From an uncultured Gammaproteobacteria bacterium (GTDB lineage: Bacteria > Pseudomonadota > Gammaproteobacteria > Magnimaribacterales > Magnimaribacteraceae), in contig CAJWPI010000002.1 in NCBI GenBank assembly GCA_913045055.1, positions 1-64,000 of the forward strand: a stretch of 64,000 bases of DNA, given 5' to 3'. Below the pieces are notes generated by a model. That model did no database searches. It was not told the origin of the DNA and saw only the letters and a list, made by a program, of their open reading frames with translations. Every line of letters begins with the position of its first letter. The first letter of the stretch is position 1. This document shows, one piece after another, positions 10,810-21,860 of this stretch. The translations under genes and the position numbers were made by a program.

Positions 10810-11655
10810 TTAGTCTCCTGACCAATCTAATTTAGAAATGATGTTTATTTCTTCATTGGTATCCATCATAGTTCTCATGGCACTTGCAGCATCTTTAGAG
10901 TTCATAGTTTTATTAAAAGCTTGTTGTTCATGAAAAAGTGCTTCCTCTAATGGTAAATCCATACCTTTATTAATGACTCTTTTAACTTCTCTCAGAGCAA
11001 TAGGGGCCCTATTAGCTAAATTTTGACAATATTCTTCTAATGAATCGAAGAAAGACTCTTCTGGAAGTATTTTATTTATAATCCCATATTCGTGTGCCTT
11101 AGTATTTGATATCAATTGTCCATGAACTATTAGGTCTAAAGCTCTAGAAGTTCCAATTAATCTAGCTAAGCGCTGTGTACCTCCACCTCCAGGAAGAATC
11201 CCTATGTTGGTTTCTGGAAGTCCAATAAAATAATCTCCTGATGACATGACTCTTAGATCACAGCCTAAGGAGAATTCGCAACCTCCTCCTGCAGTATTTC
11301 CATTTATTCCAGCAATTACTATCGCGTCCAAATCTCTAATTTTTAAAAGCATTTTGTGGAAGCCATGCAGTTCCTTATTTAGTTCTTTATCAGATTTTTT
11401 TCCTTCTTTTTCTACTCTAATATTTTTTTCAGCAGCATCTGCTAACTCCCCTACTTCGTAATGTCTTATAAAGACATCCTCTCCTACTCCAGTAAAAGCA
11501 AGTACTCTTAATTCTTTATTCCCAACCAACGAGTCTAAAAAATTATGGATTTCCACTAATCCCAGCGCTGTCAAAGTATGAGTCGGAGGATTAGATAAAT
11601 AACAAATAATTAAATTTCCTTTATCGTCGATTTTCAGATGTTTGTAACTTACCAT
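10810..11655 (-). CDS. Enoyl-CoA hydratase/isomerase family protein
   Basis: [22 protein letters not shown] and [22 protein letters not shown] crotonase motifs; overlaps sucD stop. Confidence 0.93.
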   Translation of the reverse strand: MVSYKHLKIDDKGNLIICYLSNPPTHTLTALGLVEIHNFLDSLVGNKELRVLAFTGVGEDVFIRHYEVGELADAAEKNIRVEKEGKKSDKELNKELHGFHKMLLKIRDLDAIVIAGINGNTAGGGCEFSLGCDLRVMSSGDYFIGLPETNIGILPGGGGTQRLARLIGTSRALDLIVHGQLISNTKAHEYGIINKILPEESFFDSLEEYCQNLANRAPIALREVKRVINKGMDLPLEEALFHEQQAFNKTMNSKDAASAMRTMMDTNEEINIISKLDWSGD

Positions 11656-12521
11656 CCTGTTATTTCTTCTACACCTTTACCAATCTCTGCTGGACTTCTT
11701 ACTGTGTGAACTCCTGCTCTTTGCAAAGCTTTAAACTTTTCCTCTGCAGTACCTTTCCCTCCAGCAATAATGGCACCTGCATGTCCCATTCTCTTACCTG
11801 AAGGAGCGGTAACTCCCGCTATATACGAGACTACTGGTTTTGAGACATTACTTTGAATAAATTCCGCAGCTGCTTCTTCTGCTGTTCCTCCTATTTCTCC
11901 TACCATCACAATCGCTTCTGTTAGAGGATCAGACTCAAAAAGAGAAAGCATATCAATAAAACTAGATCCAGGAACAGGATCTCCGCCTATTCCAACACAA
12001 CTGCTTTGTCCAAATCCTAAATCCGTAGTCTGTTTTACCGCTTCGTATGTCAAAGTACCTGATCTAGATATAACTCCAACTTTTCCAGGTAAGTGAATAT
12101 CTCCAGGCATAATTCCCATTTTGCTTTCTCCAGGAGTTATTACCCCCGGGCAATTCGGTCCTATTAACCTCGATCCTAGTTGATCACATCTCACCTTCAC
12201 TTCAATCATGTCTAAAGTTGGAATGCCTTCTGTAATACAAACTATAAGGTCTATACCTGCTTCTGCAGCTTCAAGGATTGATTGCTTACCAAACTTTGCA
12301 GGAACAAATATTAAACTTGCGGAGGCTCTTGTTGAACTAACTGCTTCTTTAACTGTATTAAAAACAGGCAAGCCCAAATGGTTTTGACCCCCTTTACCTG
12401 GGGTGACACCTCCCACAAAGATTGTTCCATAGTCAATACACTGCTCACAATGTTGAGTTGCTTGAGAACCTGTAAAGCCCTGACAAATAACTTTTGTGTT
12501 TTTATCTATTAAAATGCTCAA
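11649..12521 (-). CDS. sucD: Succinate-CoA ligase alpha subunit
   Basis: [44 protein letters not shown] (active-site His); next to sucC. Confidence 0.97.
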   Translation of the reverse strand: MSILIDKNTKVICQGFTGSQATQHCEQCIDYGTIFVGGVTPGKGGQNHLGLPVFNTVKEAVSSTRASASLIFVPAKFGKQSILEAAEAGIDLIVCITEGIPTLDMIEVKVRCDQLGSRLIGPNCPGVITPGESKMGIMPGDIHLPGKVGVISRSGTLTYEAVKQTTDLGFGQSSCVGIGGDPVPGSSFIDMLSLFESDPLTEAIVMVGEIGGTAEEAAAEFIQSNVSKPVVSYIAGVTAPSGKRMGHAGAIIAGGKGTAEEKFKALQRAGVHTVRSPAEIGKGVEEITGW

Positions 12522-13678
12522 GATACTGAACCTACAACTAATTTAGCTGCTTCTTCTAATCCAGAGGCGCTTATTATATTTAACCCACTTTGAGATAGTT
12601 TCTGAGATCCAAGTTCAGCATTATTTCCTTCTAGTCTTACTACAACAGGAACGTTAACTCCAATTTCTTCTACCGCTTTTATTATTCCATCAGCTATTAC
12701 ATCGCACCTCACAATACCTCCAAATATATTAATCAGAACAGCCTCTACTGCTTTATCAGAAAGTATTATCTTAAAAGCTTCTGCAACTCTTTTAGAATCA
12801 GCTGCTCCTCCAACATCTAGAAAATTGGCTGGTTCCCCTCCCTGGAGTTTAATAATATCCATGGTCCCCATGGCTAAACCTGCACCGTTCACCATACAAC
12901 CAATATTTCCATCCAAAGATACGTAACTAAGATTCCATTTTGAAGCATGCGATTCTCTCTCATCTTCTTGTGAGATATCGTTTATTGCGACTAAAGATTC
13001 TTGCCTGTAGAGGGCATTAGAATCCACATTTATTTTTGCGTCTAAACATATAAGATTGCCTTCAGCATTAATAACTAGGGGATTTATTTCTAGTAAAGAC
13101 AAGTCCTTTTCTATAAACATCTTTGTTAAAGAAAGGTATAAAGTTTGAAATTCTAATTTTTGTGAATCAGTTAAATTCAATTTAGTTGATAGATAATCAG
13201 CTTCATTAGATGAGGGTCCATTCAAAGGATCTACTGCTACCTGAAATATCTTTTCTGGAGTTGTTGACGCCACTTCTTCAATGTTTACACCTCCTTCCGA
13301 CGATGTCATAAAGACTAATCGTTGAGATTCTCTATCTATAACTGCTCCAAGGTAGAGTTCCTTATCAATATCAGTGAACTCTTCTATTAAGATTGTGTTT
13401 ACAGGCTGTCCCTTTTCATCAGTCTGGTAAGTCACCAAATTTTTTCCTAACCATTTTTCAGTAAATTCTTCCACTTCACTAACTGAATTAACTAGTTCAA
13501 CTCCTCCAGCTTTACCTCTTCCACCCGCATGAACTTGTGCCTTTACGACCCATTTTTTCCCCTTTAAGGAATTGATTACTTTTGTAATTTCACCAGAGTT
13601 AACTACTGTCATCCCTTTTGAAACTGGAATACCATATTCTCTAAAAATTTCTTTAGCTTGATACTCGTGAAGATTCAT
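12518..13678 (-). CDS. sucC: Succinate-CoA ligase beta subunit
   Basis: [52 protein letters not shown]. Confidence 0.97.
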   Translation of the reverse strand: MNLHEYQAKEIFREYGIPVSKGMTVVNSGEITKVINSLKGKKWVVKAQVHAGGRGKAGGVELVNSVSEVEEFTEKWLGKNLVTYQTDEKGQPVNTILIEEFTDIDKELYLGAVIDRESQRLVFMTSSEGGVNIEEVASTTPEKIFQVAVDPLNGPSSNEADYLSTKLNLTDSQKLEFQTLYLSLTKMFIEKDLSLLEINPLVINAEGNLICLDAKINVDSNALYRQESLVAINDISQEDERESHASKWNLSYVSLDGNIGCMVNGAGLAMGTMDIIKLQGGEPANFLDVGGAADSKRVAEAFKIILSDKAVEAVLINIFGGIVRCDVIADGIIKAVEEIGVNVPVVVRLEGNNAELGSQKLSQSGLNIISASGLEEAAKLVVGSVS

Positions 13679-13681
13679 TTC

Positions 13682-15124
13682 TTATCTTTTCCTGTTCCCT
13701 ATATGGATAGCATTTCCTCTGCTAGCGAGCGCCGCTTCATGAAAGGCTTCTGAATAACTTGGATGACTAAACATTATTAACCCCAAATCTTCTGCGCTAG
13801 ATTCCAGCTGCATAGCAATTACCCCTTGCTGCACAATATCTGCAGCGGAAGGTCCTATAACATGAACTCCTACAATGGAATCATCTTGCACATTGGTAAT
13901 TATTTTTACAAAACCTTCCGTTTCATTTGATGCCAAAGCTCTACCGCTTGCTTTGAAAGGAAAAGAACCGATACTAATATCTAGATTATTCTTTAAAGCT
14001 TGTTCTTCTGTTAGACCAGCCCATGCTATCTCTGGGTGAGTATAGATCACAAATGGAATCCTGCCATAATCTATTTCTGTAGATTCACCCGCCAAATTTT
14101 CTGCAACCATAATTCCTTCTTCTGAGGCTTTGTGGGCTAACATTGGTCCTCTAACTACATCACCTATGGCATAGATTCCTTTTAAGCTTGTCTCACACAA
14201 TTCGTTTACTTCTATAAATCCTTGATCATTAATTTTAATGCCTAGCCCAGAAGCAAAAATATCTTTTATTTGAGGTTTTCTTCCGACTGCCATTACCAAC
14301 TTATTAACTTTGATCTCACTCTCACCTGAATCATCAGAAAAATTTACTACTACTTCTTCTGAAACAATTTTAGCTTCTTTAACCTTTGCTCCCAATTTAA
14401 CCTCTAAACCTTGATTAGAAAGGATTTTCAATGCTTCAGAGGAGATTTGTTGATCGGCGCTAGGTAAAAAGTTTTCTAATGCTTCTAAAATTACAACTTC
14501 AGAGCCTAATCGAGACCATACACTACCTAATTCTAGTCCTATAGCTCCAGCACCAATTATTCCTAGTCTTTCAGGCACTTCGTTAAAGTCTAGCGCCCCT
14601 GTTGAAGTTACTATTTTATCTCCATCGCATTCAATAAAAGGTAAAAGGATTGGTGTAGAACCTGTTGCAATTATTATATTCTCAGCACTTAAAGTAATTG
14701 TATTTCCTGATGGTTCTTCTACAACTACCTTTCCTTTTTCAGAGACAGAGGCTTTACCAAGCATAGATTCCACTTTATTTAATTTAAATAAAGACTCCAC
14801 TCCTTTAGTTAATCCTGAAACAATCTCTTCTTTTCTTGCAAGCATCCTCCTAACATCTATTGTGATGCTTTTTAAATTAATCCCATGTGGTTCAAATCCT
14901 GAATTGGCTAACTGAAAATTATGGGAACTATCCAGTAAAGCCTTAGAAGGAATACATCCAACATTCAAGCAAGTGCCTCCAAGTATAGGTTTATTATTTT
15001 CTCCACATCGTTCAACACATAGTGTTTTTAGACCAAGCTGAGAACAACGTATTGCTGAAACATATCCTCCAGGCCCAGAGCCGACGATAATCACGTCATA
15101 ATGACTGTCTTCCTGATCATCCAT
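13682..15124 (-). CDS. lpd: Dihydrolipoyl dehydrogenase (E3)
   Basis: GGTCLNVGCIPSKALL redox disulfide, FAD/NAD GxGxxG motifs, SHPSYSEAFHEA. Confidence 0.96.
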   Translation of the reverse strand: MDDQEDSHYDVIIVGSGPGGYVSAIRCSQLGLKTLCVERCGENNKPILGGTCLNVGCIPSKALLDSSHNFQLANSGFEPHGINLKSITIDVRRMLARKEEIVSGLTKGVESLFKLNKVESMLGKASVSEKGKVVVEEPSGNTITLSAENIIIATGSTPILLPFIECDGDKIVTSTGALDFNEVPERLGIIGAGAIGLELGSVWSRLGSEVVILEALENFLPSADQQISSEALKILSNQGLEVKLGAKVKEAKIVSEEVVVNFSDDSGESEIKVNKLVMAVGRKPQIKDIFASGLGIKINDQGFIEVNELCETSLKGIYAIGDVVRGPMLAHKASEEGIMVAENLAGESTEIDYGRIPFVIYTHPEIAWAGLTEEQALKNNLDISIGSFPFKASGRALASNETEGFVKIITNVQDDSIVGVHVIGPSAADIVQQGVIAMQLESSAEDLGLIMFSHPSYSEAFHEAALASRGNAIHIGNRKR

Positions 15125-15134
15125 AATTATTACT

Positions 15135-15875
15135 TTATTTCTTCCTGTTTATTAATTTCTTTCTAATGTTTGAAATCGCTTCTGTAGGATTTAACCCTTT
15201 TGGACAAACTGAGACACAATTCATTATTCCATGGCATCTATAAAGACTAAACGCATCATCTAGATCGTCTAAACGTTCTTCAGTTGCTTGATCCCTTGAG
15301 TCAGCTATAAATCTCCACGATTGAAGAAGGGCCGCTGGGCCTAAGAATTTATCTGGATTCCACCAAAACGAGGGGCATGCAGTAGAACAACACCCACAAA
15401 GGATACATTCGTATAAACCATCAAGTTTTTCTCTTTCTTCTGGTGACTGCTTTCTTTCTTGTTCTGGAGCTTCATCTTTAGTTATTAAATAAGGTTTTAC
15501 TTTCTCTAACTGATCAAAGAATTGTTTCATATCAACTATTAAATCTCTTACTACAGGAAGTCCAGGCATCGGCTTTACAACTAATTTTTCTCCTTTGATA
15601 GCCTCAGAAAGAGGAGTAACACAAGCCAAACCGTTCTTTCCATTTATATTCATTCCATCTGAACCACATACACCTTCTCCACAAGATCGCCTAAAAGAAA
15701 GAGAAGTTTCTTGCTTTTTTGCCAAAACTAAAGCATCTAAAACCATAAGATCTTTATTAACTGGAACCTCAATCTCAATATCTTGCATATAAGCTTTCTT
15801 GTCTTTACCTGGATCAAAGCGATAGACACTGAGGGTTATACTTCTAAGTTCTTCTGTTGGTATCGTTGAGTTCAT
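15135..15875 (-). CDS. sdhB: Succinate dehydrogenase iron-sulfur subunit
   Basis: SCGEGVCGSDGMNINGKNGLAC and CILCGCCSTACPSFWWN clusters. Confidence 0.96.
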   Translation of the reverse strand: MNSTIPTEELRSITLSVYRFDPGKDKKAYMQDIEIEVPVNKDLMVLDALVLAKKQETSLSFRRSCGEGVCGSDGMNINGKNGLACVTPLSEAIKGEKLVVKPMPGLPVVRDLIVDMKQFFDQLEKVKPYLITKDEAPEQERKQSPEEREKLDGLYECILCGCCSTACPSFWWNPDKFLGPAALLQSWRFIADSRDQATEERLDDLDDAFSLYRCHGIMNCVSVCPKGLNPTEAISNIRKKLINRKK

Positions 15876-17668
15876 TAATATTTTCTCTCTTCAGGTTGGA
15901 AGGCTTGTACAGTATTTGGCCTAAAATTAACATCTCTCTTTGAAACAGATTTATCAGAAGAAAAATAAATGGAATGCTTTAACCAATTGTCATCATCTCT
16001 TTCTGGGAAATCATCTCTGGCGTGTGCTCCTCTACTTTCTTTTCTCTCATTAGCTGTAATAGCTGTTGCCTCTGCCACTTCAAATAGATTCTGTAATTCA
16101 AGAGCTTCTATTCTTGCAGTATTAAAAAAAGCTGATTTATCAGACAAATAGATATTTTCAAAGGCATTTCTTGTGTTAGTTAGATCTTCTATTCCCTTCT
16201 CCATAAGATCGCCTCTTCGAAAAACTCCAAAATTGTTTTGCATATTTTGCTGCATTCCTTTTTTTAGTTCTGCTGTTTCTTTACCATCTTTAGAAGAGTT
16301 TAAATTATTAAGTCTGTTGAGGGCTTGATCTATATCGTCTTCGGAAGAAAGCTGCAAACTTAAACCCTGTTTTAGGGATTTCTCAATATAAATACCTGCT
16401 GCCCTGCCAAAAACAACTAAATCCAACAAAGAGTTTCCTCCTAATCTATTTCCTCCATGTACAGAAACACACGCAACCTCTCCAGCTGCATAAAGGCCAT
16501 TTACCAAAGAATCTTTTCCATCTTTAATTGTAATGACTTGGCCGTGGATATTTGTCGGGATTCCTCCCATCATATAGTGACAAGTAGGAACAACAGGAAT
16601 AGGCTCAACTGCGGGGTCTACATGTGCAAATGTTTTTGATAATTCTGTTATCCCTGGTAGTCGTTTATGGACAACCTCAGGACCTAAATGGTCTAGTCTT
16701 AGTTTAATGTGGTCTTGATTTGTACCACAACCTCTCCCCTCTAGAATTTCTTTGGCCATAGCTCTTGCAACTACATCTCTACTTGCCAAGTCTTTAGCAT
16801 TTGGAGCATATCTCTCCATAAACCTTTCACCTTCATTATTAATTAAATAACCTCCTTCACCTCTACAGCCTTCAGTTACCAAAGTGCCATGACCATAAAT
16901 ACCTGTTGGATGAAATTGCCACATCTCAATATCTTGCACTGGAAATCCTGCTCTAAGAGCCATCCCGATTCCGTCCCCTGAGTTAATAAGAGCATTCGTA
17001 GTTGAAGCATAAATTCTACCAGCTCCTCCTGTAGCCAAAACTGTAGCTCTAGATCTTATATAAAATATTTCACCTGACTCAATTTCAAAAGCAATTACTC
17101 CAGTAACTTCTTTTTCAGAGTTTAAAACTAAATCTATAGCAAACCATTCATTTAAAAAGTCCGTTCCAGCTTTAAGATTCGCTTGATAAAGAGTATGTAG
17201 AAGACTATGACCTGTTCTGTCTGCTGCAGCACAAGTTCTAGAAGCCTGACCACCTCTCCCATAGTCTTTTGATTGACCTCCAAAAGGCCTTTGATAGATT
17301 CTCCCTTCTTCAGTGCGAGAGAAAGGTAAACCCATATGTTCAAGCTCAAAGATTGCTTTTGGACCTTCACTGCACATATACTCAATAGCATCTTGATCTC
17401 CAATATAATCTGACCCTTTTACAGTATCAAACATATGCCAACGCCAATCATCTTCAGGGTCATCACTTTGAATAGCACAAGTAATTCCTCCTTGCGCAGA
17501 GACTGTATGAGACCTGGTTGGAAAAACCTTAGAAATAACTGCGGTTTTTAAACCAGATTCTGCTAGTTGCAAAGAAGTTCTCATGCCAGAACCTCCTCCG
17601 CCTATAATAATTCCATCAAAGTCTTTAATGGGTAAATTCTTAGCTTTTATAATTTCATCAACTTTCAT
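15875..17668 (-). CDS. sdhA: Succinate dehydrogenase flavoprotein subunit
   Basis: [33 protein letters not shown] (flavinylation His), [19 protein letters not shown]. Confidence 0.97.
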   Translation of the reverse strand: MKVDEIIKAKNLPIKDFDGIIIGGGGSGMRTSLQLAESGLKTAVISKVFPTRSHTVSAQGGITCAIQSDDPEDDWRWHMFDTVKGSDYIGDQDAIEYMCSEGPKAIFELEHMGLPFSRTEEGRIYQRPFGGQSKDYGRGGQASRTCAAADRTGHSLLHTLYQANLKAGTDFLNEWFAIDLVLNSEKEVTGVIAFEIESGEIFYIRSRATVLATGGAGRIYASTTNALINSGDGIGMALRAGFPVQDIEMWQFHPTGIYGHGTLVTEGCRGEGGYLINNEGERFMERYAPNAKDLASRDVVARAMAKEILEGRGCGTNQDHIKLRLDHLGPEVVHKRLPGITELSKTFAHVDPAVEPIPVVPTCHYMMGGIPTNIHGQVITIKDGKDSLVNGLYAAGEVACVSVHGGNRLGGNSLLDLVVFGRAAGIYIEKSLKQGLSLQLSSEDDIDQALNRLNNLNSSKDGKETAELKKGMQQNMQNNFGVFRRGDLMEKGIEDLTNTRNAFENIYLSDKSAFFNTARIEALELQNLFEVAEATAITANERKESRGAHARDDFPERDDDNWLKHSIYFSSDKSVSKRDVNFRPNTVQAFQPEERKY

Positions 17669-17675
17669 GTAAGTC

Positions 17676-18026
17676 TTACCAGATAATTATTAATGACCAA
17701 AGGGTTACGCAACCTACTATCAAAGCACATAGAGTTCTATAAAGTTTATTAACAATTGGGCCTAAACTTCCCATTCTAGCAATGGTTAGATAATCACTCC
17801 CGATGGCCCATGTTCCTACCCAAGTATGAACACTAAAAGATAAAAGGAACAGCGTAGTAAATATCTTCATAAAAACATTTTGAAATAACCCTTCCCAAAC
17901 ATCAAAACTTATTGGAGCATTATGAAAAACAAAAAAAGTTAGATATATACAATAAACCAAAAGAATTAATGCAGTAATTCTGACTGCTAAAAAATCTTTA
18001 GTACCTGACCCAAATATACCTTTCAT
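17676..18026 (-). CDS. sdhD: Succinate dehydrogenase membrane anchor subunit SdhD
   Basis: 116 aa three-TM protein between sdhC and sdh[14 protein letters not shown] resembles the heme His/Asp-Tyr region. Confidence 0.88.
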   Translation of the reverse strand: MKGIFGSGTKDFLAVRITALILLVYCIYLTFFVFHNAPISFDVWEGLFQNVFMKIFTTLFLLSFSVHTWVGTWAIGSDYLTIARMGSLGPIVNKLYRTLCALIVGCVTLWSLIIIW

Positions 18027-18027
18027 A

Positions 18028-18417
18028 CTAAATAAAGAACTTAATAAATAATAAGATAGAAACTAAAAGAGAAATCACATTATAAATCCATGAAATAAAA
18101 CTCCCTGATCTTAGATCTTCCCCTATGCCAAAAAAGTCAGAGATTATTTTTTTTACTCCTATTAAAGAGTGGTAAACAATACCAACTAAAAATAAATAAA
18201 ATATTACTTTCAAAAGTACTAGACTATTTAAATCTTCTAGAAGGTTTAAAAACTCTTCTTCGGAAGACAAAGATCTATCTAACATCCACACAGCAATAAT
18301 AAAAATCAAAAATAAAGCAAATCCTGAGACCCTATGCAGAATTGAAGATATTCCTATTATGGGGAGGTCAATTGCCAAAAGGTTTAGGTAAACTGGACGA
18401 TTATCTTTTTCTTTCAT
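18028..18417 (-). CDS. sdhC: Succinate dehydrogenase cytochrome b556 subunit SdhC
   Basis: NRPVYLNLLAIDLPIIGISSILHRVSGFALF; HSLIGVKKI; operon context. Confidence 0.92.
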   Translation of the reverse strand: MKEKDNRPVYLNLLAIDLPIIGISSILHRVSGFALFLIFIIAVWMLDRSLSSEEEFLNLLEDLNSLVLLKVIFYLFLVGIVYHSLIGVKKIISDFFGIGEDLRSGSFISWIYNVISLLVSILLFIKFFI

Positions 18418-18478
18418 TAGGCTTTCTAAGCAGTAATACTGGGAATAACTTAATTATAATTTGGCAATAAGGTGAATG

Positions 18479-19753
18479 CTATAAAGTTTTGTCTGATAAG
18501 TTATCTTTCCTAATATTTGAAGCTATTAAGAATACAGTAACAAAAATAGGAAGAATGGTTAAAAAAGGATAAGAAGGAGAAATTTCATATAAAAACCCTC
18601 CTAAAAAAGGACCTATAGAAAATCCTAATCCAGGAGCTACCATTGCCAAACCTACTGCTGCTCCTTGACTATCTGAGTCAGCATTTAAAGAAGCTGCAGC
18701 TGTGTACCCAGGTGTGCCTAAGCCCATTCCAAGACCAATTAGCATCATACCCCCAACATAAACATTAAAATTAGAAGCATAAACAGCTATCAAAGTTCCC
18801 ATAATAAAAAAAGGCGTAGACCATTGGATTAATCTTATAGGTGGAACTTTTATTTTTTGTACTATTGTTAACTGTGCAACTATTGAAGTTAGTGCCATAA
18901 AACCTAAAGCTATGCCTAGGCTTTGTTGAGTTACAAGAATGCTCAAAGAGAAAGTATCTTGTAAATAGAAAGCTGTAATAGATTGAATAATTGCAAAAGA
19001 TGAAAAAATTAAAACTCCTGTTGATATAAGCATTAAATTTCTTTTTTCAAAGTTAAATGCTTGTTTGGTTGAGTTGGTTTCTTTTTTTATAAAAGACTCA
19101 GGTAAATAGAAATAGACAAATAAAAGTGCAATAACCATTAGAAGTGTCATAAAGAGAAGTGGAATGAGCCTTCCATAAGGCTCCAAGAAAGAAGGAAAAA
19201 TAGATGTTTCAGCAAAGAGAAAAGCAATGAATGCTACTAAAACTGGTCCTAGAATAGTACCTATATTATTTGCAGCACCAAATTGACCCATTCCAGCAGA
19301 TCTATTCTCTTCTGTTGTCACGTCTGCAACTGTAGCTCCTGTAGCTGGCCTCATACCAGCCCCCAAAGCAGAATTGAGGACTCGTGCTAGCAAGATTAAA
19401 AAAATAAGTGTTGTGAAAGTAAAGAAACCTATCAGCCCCAAATAAGCGATCCAACAAAAAATAAGAGTAGAAAAAATATATCCTATTAAGCCAATCAAAA
19501 GTACAAATTTTCTTCCTTTTCTATCACTTAACCTACCCCAATATGGCGTAAATATTAAAAACATTAAAGCTGAAATAGAAACTAGAGAGGTAATCAATTT
19601 AACACTAAAGCCTAACTCTCTTCCTATTAGTGGCATTGTTTGCCAGTAGACTGATTGGCCCATGCTTACAAAAATTACTGTAGGAATTAAGAGAGCTATT
19701 ATTCTTTTATTTCTAGAGTGTGAATTAATGACTTTTCCCTTTTTCTTTATCAA
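18479..19753 (-). CDS. MFS transporter (TetA/multidrug-like)
   Basis: 12-TM pattern, TPYWGRLSDRKGRKFVLLIG, LNSALGAGMRPATGATVADVT. Confidence 0.9.
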   Translation of the reverse strand: MIKKKGKVINSHSRNKRIIALLIPTVIFVSMGQSVYWQTMPLIGRELGFSVKLITSLVSISALMFLIFTPYWGRLSDRKGRKFVLLIGLIGYIFSTLIFCWIAYLGLIGFFTFTTLIFLILLARVLNSALGAGMRPATGATVADVTTEENRSAGMGQFGAANNIGTILGPVLVAFIAFLFAETSIFPSFLEPYGRLIPLLFMTLLMVIALLFVYFYLPESFIKKETNSTKQAFNFEKRNLMLISTGVLIFSSFAIIQSITAFYLQDTFSLSILVTQQSLGIALGFMALTSIVAQLTIVQKIKVPPIRLIQWSTPFFIMGTLIAVYASNFNVYVGGMMLIGLGMGLGTPGYTAAASLNADSDSQGAAVGLAMVAPGLGFSIGPFLGGFLYEISPSYPFLTILPIFVTVFLIASNIRKDNLSDKTL

Positions 19754-21860
19754 TACGTAACAAAAAAGCGTACTCCATAGCTACTTCCTTTAGAGATGCA
19801 AATCTACCACTGATACCGCTATGTCCTGCAGTTAAATTAGCTTTCATCAGTATAGGGTTATTAGATTTATTAAATTCTCTTATTTTTGCAACATACTTTG
19901 CAGGTTCATAGTATTGGACTTGTGAATCCCACAGCCCTGTTGTGACTAAAATACTGGGATAATGATAAGCTTTTATATTGTCATAAGGAGAATAACTCAG
20001 AATATATTTAAATTCTCTCTCGTCTTCTGGATTACCCCATTCACTATATTCCCCAGTTGTTAAGGGAATAGATGAGTCAGACATAGTTGTAACTATATCA
20101 ACGAAAGGAACATTAGATATTACACCTTTAAAGAGTTCAGGTTTTTGATTAACCACTGCTCCCATCAAAAGACCTCCTGCACTTCCACCTCCAGCGTAAA
20201 CCCTTTCTCTGTGACCATATCCCTTATTTAATAGACTCTCAGTTACATCTATAAAGTCATTAAAGGTATTCTTTTTTTTCATCATTTTACCGTCTTCATA
20301 CCACTTTCTTCCCAACTCTTGTCCACCTCTAATATGAGCAACAGCAAATACAAATCCTCTGTCTATCAAAGAAATCCTAGAATAGCTAAATCCTGTATCC
20401 ATAGAAATGCCATAAGAACCATAACCATAAACAAATAAGGGGTTGCTACCTCTTATGAAAGAATCTTTTCTATAAATAAGTGATACAGGAATTGAAGTGT
20501 TATCTCTCCCTTTAATAAAAAATCTCTCAACTTTATATCTATTTGGTTCAAAAGGTCCTTTAACTTCTACTTGTTTCAAAAGTTTTTTTCTAGATGATTT
20601 AAGGCTTATAGAATAAACAGTATCTGGTGTTCTTAAACTTGAGTAGCCAATATAAAACTTAGTATTTTCATATTCTGGGTTCGCAGCAAAATAAGTTTCA
20701 TATGTTTGGTCTTGAAAGTTAACAAATTTGTGAGAGTTGTCGTTCTTGTCAATTAAACGAAAATTACTTAATCCTTTAGATCTCTCTAAAGTTACTAGAT
20801 GTGTAGGAAAAGATAAAAAAGATTGAATTAAAATCTCTTCGTTATGAGGTAGTAATTCTTGCCAATTAGTTTTTTTAGTTGACTGATTTTTGGGTACACT
20901 CATTAGACGAAAATTCTTTGCTTTCCAATTAGTGCGAATAATCATTAGATCACCATCATCTTCTACTGAATAAATATGATTCTTTTCTCTTTTTAAGACA
21001 GTATTTGGAAGGTCACTAGGTGAAGAAGAATCTATTAATAAAGTCTCAGAACTTGTAGTGCTAGATATATAAATCTCAACATACTTCTTAGACCTTGTAT
21101 TGCCTACAGAAACATGAAAGGTATTATCCTCCTCTTGATAAATTAGAACATCTTCACTTTGTTTATCTCCAATTCTATGACGATAGACTTGATAAGGGAG
21201 TAAGGTTTCAGGATCTCTCTTAACGTAAAAAATAAATTTGCCATCTTTAGACCATGCAATGTCTCCGGATGTACCAGTTAGTCTTTCATCTAAGAAAGAA
21301 TCACTAGAAATCCTTTTAATTCTTATGATGTACTCTCGTCTTCCCGTTAAATCTTCGGCAAAAGCTAGCTTATTTTCAGAAGGGGAAATACTCCAATTAG
21401 AAAGTTGATAAAAGTTTTTCCCTTCTGCTAACCCGTTAACGTCTAAGATGACTTGTTCTTTTAGAGTATTTTTGTTTCTTCTAATGTAAATAGGATACTC
21501 TCTATCTTGCTTGTATCTTCGGTAATACTCATAAGACCCCATAGGCACAGGAACTGAATCTTCCTTTTTAGGAATTCTTGATACTATCTCGTTAAAGATT
21601 TCTTTTCTATAATCAACACCAGATCTAAACCAACTTTCTAAGTATTTGTTTTCTTGCTTTAGGTGTTTAATTACTTCTTTATTACTCCTAGAATCATCTC
21701 TCATCCAATAATAATTATCGATCCTCTCAACCCCATGAGCTTCAAATTTTTTAGGTATTTTTTTTGCTATAGGAGGTTTCAAATCATCTAACTCTTGAGT
21801 AAGCACATAGTTTAAAAAAATATTTAGTAAGACGAAAAAGAAAATTTTAAAAAAATTCAC
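19725..21860 (-). CDS. S9 family prolyl oligopeptidase / oligopeptidase B-like, predicted exported
   Basis: YAGGGSAGGLLMGAVVNQKPELF catalytic Ser motif, AHIRGGQELGRKWYEDGK; hydrophobic N-terminus MNFFKIFFFVLLNIFLNYVL. Confidence 0.92.
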   Translation of the reverse strand: MNFFKIFFFVLLNIFLNYVLTQELDDLKPPIAKKIPKKFEAHGVERIDNYYWMRDDSRSNKEVIKHLKQENKYLESWFRSGVDYRKEIFNEIVSRIPKKEDSVPVPMGSYEYYRRYKQDREYPIYIRRNKNTLKEQVILDVNGLAEGKNFYQLSNWSISPSENKLAFAEDLTGRREYIIRIKRISSDSFLDERLTGTSGDIAWSKDGKFIFYVKRDPETLLPYQVYRHRIGDKQSEDVLIYQEEDNTFHVSVGNTRSKKYVEIYISSTTSSETLLIDSSSPSDLPNTVLKREKNHIYSVEDDGDLMIIRTNWKAKNFRLMSVPKNQSTKKTNWQELLPHNEEILIQSFLSFPTHLVTLERSKGLSNFRLIDKNDNSHKFVNFQDQTYETYFAANPEYENTKFYIGYSSLRTPDTVYSISLKSSRKKLLKQVEVKGPFEPNRYKVERFFIKGRDNTSIPVSLIYRKDSFIRGSNPLFVYGYGSYGISMDTGFSYSRISLIDRGFVFAVAHIRGGQELGRKWYEDGKMMKKKNTFNDFIDVTESLLNKGYGHRERVYAGGGSAGGLLMGAVVNQKPELFKGVISNVPFVDIVTTMSDSSIPLTTGEYSEWGNPEDEREFKYILSYSPYDNIKAYHYPSILVTTGLWDSQVQYYEPAKYVAKIREFNKSNNPILMKANLTAGHSGISGRFASLKEVAMEYAFLLRIDKEKGKSH

